Of a stretch of 64,000 nt of DNA, positions 17,927 through 25,607 are shown one piece after another (the first letter of the stretch is position 1; every line of letters starts with the position of its first letter). The stretch covers positions 62,001 to 126,000 of the forward strand of contig CAJUJK010000007.1 in assembly GCA_910586705.1 (NCBI GenBank), written 5' to 3'. The stretch is from an uncultured Lachnospiraceae bacterium (GTDB taxonomy: Bacteria; Bacillota; Clostridia; Lachnospirales; Lachnospiraceae). The position numbers and the translations under genes were made by a program. The notes beneath the pieces are model-generated. The model worked only from the letters and a program-made list of their open reading frames with translations. It did not search any database and had not been told where the DNA came from.

Positions 17927-19081
17927 ATGACGATCAACGAAAAAGCGCTTGCATTACATGAAAAATGGCAGGGTAAACTGGAAACGGTCTCCAAGACCCC
18001 CGTCAAGACCCGCGAGAATCTCTCCCTCGCCTATACGCCCGGCGTGGCGGAGCCGTGCAAAGTCATCGCGGAAAATAAGGAAGCTGCTTACACCTATACA
18101 TGGAAATCCAACACCGTTGCCGTGGTATCCGACGGCAGCGCGGTTCTGGGACTCGGCAATATCGGTCCCCACGCGGCTATGCCCGTGATGGAGGGCAAGG
18201 CGGTTCTGTTCAAGGAATTTGGCGGCGTCAACGCCGTGCCGATCTGTCTGGACACGCAGGACACCGAGGAGATCATCAAGGCTGTGACCTATCTTGCGCC
18301 GGGCTTTGGCGGCATCAATCTGGAGGACATCAGCGCACCCCGCTGCTTTGAGATCGAGGAGCGGCTGAAAGAGATACTGGACATTCCCGTTTTCCACGAC
18401 GACCAGCACGGCACGGCAATCGTGGTGCTTGCCGGCATCATCAACGGCTTAAAAGTTGTGGGAAAGCAGAAGGAGGACTGCAAGGTTGTCGTAAACGGCG
18501 CGGGCAGCGCGGGCGTGGCGATCACCAAACTTCTTTTGACTTACGGTTTCCCCCATGTCATCATGTGCGATAAAGTCGGCATCATCGGCAAGGATACCGA
18601 GGGGCTGAACTGGATGCAGCAGAAAATGACGGAAGTAACCAACCCCGAAAATGTAAGCGGCACGCTGGCGGACGCCTTGAAGGGCGCGGATATCTTTGTC
18701 GGCGTCTCCGCCCCTAATATCGTAACACCCGATATGGTATCCTCCATGAACCGGGATTCCATTCTCTTCGCCATGGCAAACCCCGTGCCGGAAATCATGC
18801 CGGACGTGGCAAAAGCCGCAGGCGCGCGTGTTGTGGGAACGGGACGCTCCGACTTCCCCAATCAGGTCAACAACGTGGTCGCTTTCCCCGGTATCTTCAA
18901 GGGCGCACTGGAAGGCCGCGCCGTACAGATCACGGAGGAGATGAAACTTGCCGCCGCGCAGGCGATCGCCGCCCTCGTCCCGGAAGAGCAGCTGAACGAG
19001 GACAACATCATGCCCGAAGCCTTCGATCCGAAGGTGGCGCAGGTTGTCGCAGAAGCGGTAAAGTCGCATATTAAGAGATAA
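17927..19081 (+). CDS. Malic enzyme, NAD(P)-dependent
   Basis: A 384-residue oxidative decarboxylase converting malate to pyruvate and CO2 with NAD(P)H. Family motifs are SLAYTPGVAEPC, the catalytic-lysine region GPHAAMPVMEGKAVLFKEFGG, the metal site EDISAPRCFEIE, and the nucleotide-binding VVNGAGSAGVAI. Length matches the short bacterial form without a phosphotransacetylase domain. The stop codon overlaps a 9-bp palindrome. It is followed 34 bases later by a DUF4364 gene. Whether NAD or NADP is preferred cannot be told reliably by eye. Confidence 0.95.
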   Translation: MTINEKALALHEKWQGKLETVSKTPVKTRENLSLAYTPGVAEPCKVIAENKEAAYTYTWKSNTVAVVSDGSAVLGLGNIGPHAAMPVMEGKAVLFKEFGGVNAVPICLDTQDTEEIIKAVTYLAPGFGGINLEDISAPRCFEIEERLKEILDIPVFHDDQHGTAIVVLAGIINGLKVVGKQKEDCKVVVNGAGSAGVAITKLLLTYGFPHVIMCDKVGIIGKDTEGLNWMQQKMTEVTNPENVSGTLADALKGADIFVGVSAPNIVTPDMVSSMNRDSILFAMANPVPEIMPDVAKAAGARVVGTGRSDFPNQVNNVVAFPGIFKGALEGRAVQITEEMKLAAAQAIAALVPEEQLNEDNIMPEAFDPKVAQVVAEAVKSHIKR

Positions 19082-19104
19082 ATAACATTACGCACGTTAT
19101 TTAT
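19078..19104 (+). repeat. Inverted repeat at the malic enzyme stop codon
   Basis: Perfect ATAAATAAC (19078-19086) / GTTATTTAT (19096-19104), 9-base loop, overlapping the TAA stop and ending 11 bases before the next start codon. It could be a weak hairpin modulating readthrough or translation of the downstream gene. Confidence 0.6.
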
Positions 19105-19115
19105 GAGGTGACATT

Positions 19116-19631
19116 ATGGCACAGGACCCTTTAACACTCTATAAACTGATCACGCTCTACATGCTTGACCGGGTCTCCTTTCCGCTCACGAAAGCGCAGA
19201 TCGGCGATTTTATTCTCGGGCATGACTACACGAACTTCCTGACTCTGCAGCAGGTGATCGCGGAGCTGATCGACGCGGAACTGATCCGTGCAAAATCCCT
19301 GCGCAACCGGACTTATCTGGAGATTACGGAGGATGGGCAAAGCACGCTCTCCTATTTCGGCAACCGCATAAACGACTCCATCAAGGAGGATATCACCGCC
19401 TTCTTTGCCGACCATGAGATGGACATGCGGAGCGAATCCGCCATCCGCGCGGACTACTATAAATCCACGTCCGGCGAATTTGAAGCGCATCTTCTCGTAA
19501 AAGAAAAGGACGTGACAGTGGTGGATATCACCCTGTCCGTCCCCGATGAAGATACCGCCGCCGCGATCTGCGCCAACTGGCAGAAGAAAAACCAGACCAT
19601 CTACCAGTATCTGATCTCCCAGCTCTTCTGA
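19116..19631 (+). CDS. DUF4364 family protein
   Basis: A 171-residue cytoplasmic protein. The N-terminal 75 residues look like a winged-helix domain (LYKLITLYMLDRV, then LTKAQIGDFIL and LRNRTYLEITEDG as the wing), so DNA binding is plausible. The remainder, IKEDITAFFADHEMDMRSES and a beta-rich end, follows the DUF4364 pattern typical of Clostridia. Its role is not known. It is cotranscribed with malic enzyme by position and faces the DUF5722 gene 10 bases away, with no clear terminator between. Confidence 0.88.
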   Translation: MAQDPLTLYKLITLYMLDRVSFPLTKAQIGDFILGHDYTNFLTLQQVIAELIDAELIRAKSLRNRTYLEITEDGQSTLSYFGNRINDSIKEDITAFFADHEMDMRSESAIRADYYKSTSGEFEAHLLVKEKDVTVVDITLSVPDEDTAAAICANWQKKNQTIYQYLISQLF

Positions 19632-19641
19632 TCCTCCTGTT

Positions 19642-21657
19642 TTAGTGTTTTCTGATCACTTCATTCCAGTTTGAAATGCCGATCACCCGCAGGGCAAAGT
19701 CCGTGTACTTTGCCGATTCCGGGGTATCCACATACTTAAACGCCTCATAGATGGATTTCCTGCCGCCGCCCAGCGTGCAGAGCCCCAGATCCAGTCCCTG
19801 CGCCACCTCCGTGGGGGCATCCGTCTCCCTTGAAAAGAGCATACTGTCCACGTACTGGTTCGCCTCGATCACTTTATAGGCGTAGACAAAAGATGCCGAC
19901 TGCAGTTCCTGTCCCTGTGAGGACGTATAGCCCATCTCGCTCAGAATCAGATGCCTCACCTCGCCGTCACTCGTGCGCATCTCCGGCTTTTGCAGATAAT
20001 CCGTCAGCACATGCAGATTCTTGATCGTGATGACAGGCGTATTCTCGTTCTCCTGCACATACTTTCCATTGCTCTGCCAAGCCTTCGGGCTTGTCAGCGG
20101 ATAGTTATACGGGTGCTGCGCCAGTCCCCAGTCGATATTTCCCTCCGCCTTCAGATTCCGGTTGAACTCGTCCAGAATCTCCTTGGAGCCGTACCCGTTC
20201 TTGGAGTAAAGACTCTTGCCCCATTGCTGGTCCAGGGAAATGTATACGCGCGCGTTGCCGTTGATGCTTAAAAAGGCATTGTAGAAAACACGGAACGCCC
20301 TCGCGTACTCGTCCACATAGTCCGGCGTGCTCATATGTTCGATATGGTTCCACTCGCTTCTGGCGTTGATCTCGTTGCCGATCACCCAGTTCATCACCCT
20401 GCCGTGCCCGGTGCCGGAATAGCGGCTTGCCAGAAAGGAGGCAATGGCGGCGATCGTCTCCGTCCCGCTCTCGTCCGCGGCGTTGAATGCGTAGTAGGGC
20501 GCATGTCCGCCGGAGCGCGCCTTCGGGTGAATCAGCTCCGGGTGCGCGGAAATGTCATTTAAGACAATCGCCGTCGTGGTGATCCCCCGGTTGGTGAGGT
20601 TTGTGAAAATATAGTCGTACTCCGCAATGATCTGCCCGTTAAAGGCATAGTTCTTTCCATTATAAGTATAGTAAACCGTTGGATAAAAGTCGTTGCTCGT
20701 CTGCCCCAGAATCCGGCTTAAAGGGATATTGTAGGCGGCATGCCGCACGCCCAGATCGTCAAGCTCCGAACTTTGCAGCTTCTCCGGGTCCACAAGCAGC
20801 CCCTTCTTGGATGAGGTGGCGATAAAAGACGGATTATATTTGGCTATCGCCTCCGGATTCGTGATATAATGCGGCTTTGTGATCGCCATATAGCCGCCGT
20901 TTTTCTTTACTGCCACCACAAATTTGGAAAAAAGCCGGGAGCTTGTGGTGTTATAGTTCAAATTGACCGAAAAGGTCAACTCAACATCCTTCTGATCCTC
21001 TATAATATACTCGCTGCCTGTCAGTGCCGACTGGTACGCCTTTTCCTCGAAAAGATAGTAATACCCGTCGTCGCTGATCGCCAGATCCTTCGCTTTCATG
21101 GTGATATCGATCTTCCCCGTCTCCGTGTTGATCAGGCAGCTTTCAATGCGGGCAAAGTCAGCCGCGTTTTCCTCGGTAATCTCCACTTCCTTCGGGCGGT
21201 TTTTTATGCCCTCGATCATATAGCGGGCGGCGTCCACCAAGGCGCGCGTGGTATCCTTGCCGGCATTCTGTCTGACGCTGTCCTTCCTGTGCTGGGTCTT
21301 GCTGTACTCGGCTAACTTCATAGCCTCCATATGTACCATTGCCTCTACAGCCGCGCTTTCTGCCGCAAGCATGTCCATATGCTGCCGCGTATAATACCCG
21401 CCGGCGGCACTTCCCGCCGCGAGCACGACAAAGCAGACCGCCACAATGAGCCACCGTTTTTTACTGTTTCCGGCGCCCCCGCTCTGTGCCCGCTCCGCTT
21501 TCTGCTTTTCTTTCTTTTCTTTTATTTTCCGCTTATTTTCCGCCACCTTCGCCTTGTCGATGGTGCGCCTTCTTTTCTTTTTCCCGCTTTTTGTCTGCTC
21601 TTTCGCCGCCTCATTTACGGGAGCGTTCTCTTCATCCGCTCTGTCGGTCGTTCCCAT
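19642..21657 (-). CDS. DUF5722 protein, membrane-anchored, glycoside-hydrolase-like
   Basis: A 671-residue protein. Residues 1-75 are very basic and probably coiled (KKKRRRTIDKAKVAENKRKIKEKKEKQK), followed by one membrane segment (about 80-100), so the bulk is outside the cell. From about residue 300 the sequence follows DUF5722, whose fold resembles TIM-barrel glycoside hydrolases: NWVIGNEINAR has the look of an acid/base strand and LILSEMGYTS of the nucleophile strand. The substrate is unknown, possibly wall or capsular polysaccharide given the neighbouring deacetylase. The ATG at 21657 is chosen over earlier ones because AAGGGAA precedes it. Confidence 0.82.
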   Translation of the reverse strand: MGTTDRADEENAPVNEAAKEQTKSGKKKRRRTIDKAKVAENKRKIKEKKEKQKAERAQSGGAGNSKKRWLIVAVCFVVLAAGSAAGGYYTRQHMDMLAAESAAVEAMVHMEAMKLAEYSKTQHRKDSVRQNAGKDTTRALVDAARYMIEGIKNRPKEVEITEENAADFARIESCLINTETGKIDITMKAKDLAISDDGYYYLFEEKAYQSALTGSEYIIEDQKDVELTFSVNLNYNTTSSRLFSKFVVAVKKNGGYMAITKPHYITNPEAIAKYNPSFIATSSKKGLLVDPEKLQSSELDDLGVRHAAYNIPLSRILGQTSNDFYPTVYYTYNGKNYAFNGQIIAEYDYIFTNLTNRGITTTAIVLNDISAHPELIHPKARSGGHAPYYAFNAADESGTETIAAIASFLASRYSGTGHGRVMNWVIGNEINARSEWNHIEHMSTPDYVDEYARAFRVFYNAFLSINGNARVYISLDQQWGKSLYSKNGYGSKEILDEFNRNLKAEGNIDWGLAQHPYNYPLTSPKAWQSNGKYVQENENTPVITIKNLHVLTDYLQKPEMRTSDGEVRHLILSEMGYTSSQGQELQSASFVYAYKVIEANQYVDSMLFSRETDAPTEVAQGLDLGLCTLGGGRKSIYEAFKYVDTPESAKYTDFALRVIGISNWNEVIRKH

Positions 21658-21824
21658 GTATTCCCTTTTTCCTTTTACCATGAATGTATCTGATTTGTCC
21701 GCCTCACCGCACCCGTTATGTATCCATTCCATACTGAAATTCGGAGCCGGACAAGTGCTTTACTGTATTATACTACACGATTATGGGGAAAAAGTCCAAT
21801 ACCTTTCTGTCCGACCCGCACCTT

Positions 21825-22529
21825 TCAGTCAAACATGATCTCATCCACCGTCACAAACTCATACCCCTGCTTTTGCAGAATGTCCACAATAGAAAGGGCT
21901 GCCGTCACGCTGGACTCGTACTCGTCATGCATTAAAATGACAGCATTTTCCTCCGCCTTTTTCGTAACCCTGCTGACGATTCCCTTCACGTCGCTGCTGC
22001 ACCAGTCCATCGGGTCGATCGTCCAGAGCACGGGAATCATCGTAAGTTCCGTCTCAAAACTTTTGTCCCAGCTCCCGTAAGGCGGCCGCACATACTGCGG
22101 CTCTTCCCCCGTTATGTCCAGAAGCACCTCGTTCGTCCTGACCAGTTCCGCCTTAAAAATTTCCCTGTTATTATTTCCAAGCTGTATGTGGCTGTAAGTA
22201 TGGTTGCCCACCAGATGCCCTTCCTCATACATCCGCAGGACCAGTTCCGGATAAGCCTCCGCCTGCTTTCCCATGACAAAAAAGGTCGCCTTGACGCCCC
22301 GCTCTTTCAACCCGTCCAAGAGCTGCTCCGTATAGTACGGATGTGGTCCGTCATCAAATGTAATCGCTATTTTGGGCGTATCCATATCTTCCTCCTCATT
22401 TATAACACCCGTTATGCACAAGACGGCGTCCATCGGACCACCGTCTCCCGCCCACATACCCAGACTGCCTGCAATCACGATAACCGCAAGCGCAATCACA
22501 ACCACAACGTTTTTTCTCACCTTTATCAA
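21825..22529 (-). CDS. Polysaccharide deacetylase (NodB homology)
   Basis: A 234-residue carbohydrate esterase 4 enzyme with an N-terminal signal anchor (residues 7-26). Metal and catalytic residues are present: Asp59-Asp60 in TFDDGPH, His110 and His114 in HTYSH, RPPYG at 148-152 and DPMDW near 172. Likely removes acetyl groups from peptidoglycan or another surface glycan outside the membrane. It begins with TTG, behind AGGTG. It follows the histidine kinase gene by 60 bases. Confidence 0.92.
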   Translation of the reverse strand: MIKVRKNVVVVIALAVIVIAGSLGMWAGDGGPMDAVLCITGVINEEEDMDTPKIAITFDDGPHPYYTEQLLDGLKERGVKATFFVMGKQAEAYPELVLRMYEEGHLVGNHTYSHIQLGNNNREIFKAELVRTNEVLLDITGEEPQYVRPPYGSWDKSFETELTMIPVLWTIDPMDWCSSDVKGIVSRVTKKAEENAVILMHDEYESSVTAALSIVDILQKQGYEFVTVDEIMFD

Positions 22530-22589
22530 GAGACAACACCTGCAAACCGCTTTTCTCTACCATATATATGCCGCAGGTTTTCGTCAGAT

Positions 22590-23750
22590 TCAATTTCCCG
22601 TCAGCGTAGAGAATGCCGGAAGCCGGATCTGGAAAGCTTTGGTGTACCCTTCCCCGAAACTCTGGATCAAAAGCAGCTTTCCGCCGTGCATCTCCACGAT
22701 TTTTCTGGAAATGCCAAGCCCCAGACCGCTGCCCCCTTTTGAAGAGCGCGCCTTGTCTCCTCTCGCAAACGGCTCAAAAATGTGCGCCGCAAACTCCGGA
22801 TCAATCGGTTCCCCTTCATCCGCCACCGTCAGTTCGTAATCCTGCAGGCGCACAAGCACCCTGCCCCCCTCTTTTCCGTAGCGAAGCGCATTGGTGAGCA
22901 GGTTGGTCACCGCCCGCCCAAGCTGCAGCCTGTCCATCTCAAAGGGCACTCTCTCCTCCGGGATCTCAAGCACAAGTTCCATTTCCCTGCCCTCAAAGTC
23001 CGCATAGAGAAGCGCTGCCATCTCCCTTGTAAGTTCCGCCAGATCACCCAGCTCCCTGTGCAGGGTAAAGCCCTCGCTCTCCAGTTTCACATACTCGAAA
23101 AGCAGCGTAACCAGCTCGTCCATCCGCATGGCTTTCGCATAGATCACATCCAGATAGGACTGCCTGTCCTTCTCATCCACAACACCCTCGGAAAGTGCCT
23201 TGCTGTACCCGCAGATCGTGGTGATCGGCGTTTTGATATCGTGGGCGATATCCGACAGCATCAGATTCCGCCTCTGGTCTCTGGCAAGTTTCTGCGCCTC
23301 CTCCTGCGCAAGCAATTCCTTAAACTGCCCGCTCACGATCCGGGAATAACAGAAAGCGCCCACCAGATAGGGAAGTATCCTGATAAGCAACAGCCCGATA
23401 ATTCCTCCGATGATGATAACGCGCAGCGCCACCCCCCACCAGCCACTGTAGAGCGGTGAAGTAACGCGAATGCTTATGGTACTGCCCATTGTCTGTTCAA
23501 TCTGTGCCTGCACCCACTCTCTGACTCCCGACGGCAGAAGTCCCGACGCAGAATAAAATAACATCTGTAACAGCCATGCCACCATGTTGCTGTCCCCCGT
23601 TATTTCAATCTGCTGGCTTTCCAAAAACGCGGATACCGCCGGAACAATAGCCACTTTGTAGAGAAAGTTGACCGCTTCCACACTCCAGTAAATACAGAAG
23701 AGGATCAAAAGAAAGCTCTGTACCAGAAACCATTTTACACTCTTTTTCAT
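22590..23750 (-). CDS. Sensor histidine kinase
   Basis: A 386-residue membrane kinase. Two membrane segments (about 8-28 and 108-132) flank a roughly 75-residue extracellular loop. The H-box is DIAHDIKTPITTI with His170, and the ATPase domain has the N box (TNLLTNALRYG) and the G2 box GSGLGLGISRKI. The partner regulator ends 12 bases upstream of its start. The neighbourhood (deacetylase, DUF5722, DUF975) suggests sensing of envelope stress or a wall-active compound, but the signal is not identifiable. Confidence 0.95.
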   Translation of the reverse strand: MKKSVKWFLVQSFLLILFCIYWSVEAVNFLYKVAIVPAVSAFLESQQIEITGDSNMVAWLLQMLFYSASGLLPSGVREWVQAQIEQTMGSTISIRVTSPLYSGWWGVALRVIIIGGIIGLLLIRILPYLVGAFCYSRIVSGQFKELLAQEEAQKLARDQRRNLMLSDIAHDIKTPITTICGYSKALSEGVVDEKDRQSYLDVIYAKAMRMDELVTLLFEYVKLESEGFTLHRELGDLAELTREMAALLYADFEGREMELVLEIPEERVPFEMDRLQLGRAVTNLLTNALRYGKEGGRVLVRLQDYELTVADEGEPIDPEFAAHIFEPFARGDKARSSKGGSGLGLGISRKIVEMHGGKLLLIQSFGEGYTKAFQIRLPAFSTLTGN

Positions 23751-23762
23751 CTCAGGCTGTCC

Positions 23763-24458
23763 TCACTCTTTTTCCAGACGGTACCCCAGACCTCTGATCG
23801 TGTGGATGTAATCTCTGCCGTCCTTCTCCAGCTTGGCACGCAGCTTGGAAATGCACACCATCACATTGTTGTCAGAAACCATGTACGTTTCCTCCCAGCC
23901 CGCCTCAAAAATCTGCTGCTTGGTAAACACCCTGCCCGGATTTTCCATAAACAGCTTCATAATCCGAAATTCCACGGAAGTCAGCTCGATCCGCTCCCCG
24001 TCCCGGTACAGCAGACAGGAGTCCAGCTCCAGCCGCAGATTTCCCACCTGCAGCGCCGCGTCCTGTCCGTTCCTGCTATCCCCGGCGCCCAACGCGTAAA
24101 ACCGCCGCAGATTGGACTTCACCCGCGCCACCGCCTCCAGCGGGACGAAAGGTTTCGTGATATAATCGTCCGCGCCCAGATCCAGTCCCAGAATTTTATC
24201 GGAGTCGCTGCTCTTTGCCGAAAGCATGATCACGGGCAGATTGTTTTCCTCCCGGACATTCCGTAACACCCGATATCCATCCATGCCCGGCATCATAATA
24301 TCCAGAAGCGCCAGATCGATCTGCTCCTCTTTTATAAGTCTGACCGCCTCTGTGCCGTCCGCCGCCTCCACGATCTCATACCCTTCTTTTTCCAGATACA
24401 GACGGAGTACCTCCCGTATCTCCGCCTCGTCATCCGCCACCAAAATTCTGTAAGCCAT
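23763..24458 (-). CDS. OmpR/PhoB family response regulator
   Basis: A 231-residue DNA-binding regulator. The receiver domain has phosphoacceptor Asp53 in LALLDIMMPGMDG and Lys in DYITKPF; the C-terminal winged helix covers about 130-230 (VEFRIMKLFMENPGRVFTKQQIFE). The ATG at 24458 is preferred because GAGGG lies five bases before it; the ATG 12 bases earlier has no site. A candidate operator with TTAAG repeats lies upstream of the DUF975 gene at 25581. Confidence 0.95.
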   Translation of the reverse strand: MAYRILVADDEAEIREVLRLYLEKEGYEIVEAADGTEAVRLIKEEQIDLALLDIMMPGMDGYRVLRNVREENNLPVIMLSAKSSDSDKILGLDLGADDYITKPFVPLEAVARVKSNLRRFYALGAGDSRNGQDAALQVGNLRLELDSCLLYRDGERIELTSVEFRIMKLFMENPGRVFTKQQIFEAGWEETYMVSDNNVMVCISKLRAKLEKDGRDYIHTIRGLGYRLEKE

Positions 24459-24504
24459 TTTATCCCTCATTTAAATTTTTTCGCACTAACCACCCACACT
24501 CACG

Positions 24505-25479
24505 CTACCATTGCTGCCCGTTGCCATCTCCATTTGTTCCATACTGCCCATTCATTTCATACTGCCCATTCATTTCATACTGCCCATTCATTCCATACTG
24601 CCCATTCATTCCATACTGCCCGTATAACGGTATTTCCACATGATTCATAACACGTGTATTCCTAAGCTGACAGTACAGCGCGGCAAAGGTCAGGTTGCGA
24701 TACGGCTGTACATAAAGCACCTCCGCAATACCCAGCGTGAGCGTGCCCAGTATGTGCCACAAAATAAACGACAGCCCAAGGACAAAGGTTTTCCACTTGT
24801 TTCCTTCCATCATGTCGCGGCTCATCTGCATTGCCGCCTTATACTCCATGTCCGGGTTCTCCGTCAGGATGTAGGGGACCATATAGTATTCATACATTTT
24901 TATAACACCCGGTATGATAAACAGCAGCGTCCACAAAAAGATACTCAGATCCATGTGGAACATTACCTTGACAATATTTTTGTAGGAATGGTCGAAACCA
25001 TAGGTGATCTCTTTTACCTGCGCCACATCCTCCACACTCTTTACCATAAAACGCTTGCCGCCCACGCTGAACGGATTGATCAGGAAAATGTCCAGAGCCA
25101 GAATAACCGCAAGGACGATCGCAAAGATAATAAGGAAAACAATGATCGCCACAAATCCGACAATCATACCTTCAAAAAAGCTGATCTCTACTTCCTTGCT
25201 TGCAAACTCTCCGTCATCGATCATCTCTACCGTCACCTTATCCGAATCGGCACGCTTCTTAACTGCGATGACACTCCTCTTTCCGGTCGGCAGAGAGCCG
25301 CTTTCATAGGATCCCTCTGTAATCGTCTCCGCGCTGCCGTTACGGACGGTTTTATGAAAACTTAACCCGCCCGTCTCACAGCCAAGCAGCATCAGAATCA
25401 TGGATACCAGCACGATCTTCCAGTAATTCCTGTGCAGGGCTGCTTTCGCAACTTCCTTTAACTTACCTCTCGTCCACAT
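24505..25479 (-). CDS. DUF975 membrane protein with repetitive C-terminal tail
   Basis: A 324-residue polytopic membrane protein of the DUF975 family (N-terminus RGKLKEVAKAALHRNYWK, then about five to six hydrophobic segments, with a 60-residue polar loop after the first). Function unknown. The last 35 residues are a tandem repeat of QYGMNG/QYEMNG. AGGAGG precedes the ATG at 25479. It is first in line on the minus strand before the regulator and kinase, so it may be both a target and part of their operon. Confidence 0.85.
   Translation of the reverse strand: MWTRGKLKEVAKAALHRNYWKIVLVSMILMLLGCETGGLSFHKTVRNGSAETITEGSYESGSLPTGKRSVIAVKKRADSDKVTVEMIDDGEFASKEVEISFFEGMIVGFVAIIVFLIIFAIVLAVILALDIFLINPFSVGGKRFMVKSVEDVAQVKEITYGFDHSYKNIVKVMFHMDLSIFLWTLLFIIPGVIKMYEYYMVPYILTENPDMEYKAAMQMSRDMMEGNKWKTFVLGLSFILWHILGTLTLGIAEVLYVQPYRNLTFAALYCQLRNTRVMNHVEIPLYGQYGMNGQYGMNGQYEMNGQYEMNGQYGTNGDGNGQQW
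24534..24625 (-). repeat. 18-bp tandem repeat in the DUF975 gene
   Basis: Five consecutive copies of an 18-base unit (core CCATACTGCCCATTCATT, some with TTCATA for TCCATA), encoding six-residue units. Copies differ by single bases, suggesting recent expansion by slippage. Confidence 0.85.
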
Positions 25480-25542
25480 GTTTTGTTTCCTCCTTCTATC
25501 TGGTGTCCCCGGAACCGGGGGTGTCATCCTGTTTACGATATC

Positions 25543-25598
25543 AGCATAACACGCTTTCCTTAAAAGAAAAGAGGTGCAGTCTTAACCAAACCTTAAAC
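25543..25598 (-). promoter_or_regulatory. Candidate OmpR-type operator and promoter before the DUF975 gene
   Basis: On the minus strand, TTAAGG-TTTGG-TTAAGA (25597-25581 region) gives two TTAAG half-sites 11 bases apart, typical of OmpR-family tandem binding. Downstream an extended -10 TGTTATGCT (TATGCT 25548-25543) lacks a good -35, as expected for activation. The box would sit just upstream of position -35. Confidence 0.5.
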
Positions 25599-25607
25599 CG
25601 CTCCTCC

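Noticed and set aside
24534..24625. CRISPR-like array
   Set aside because: The repeat unit is only 18 bases, contiguous without spacers, and in frame in a gene.
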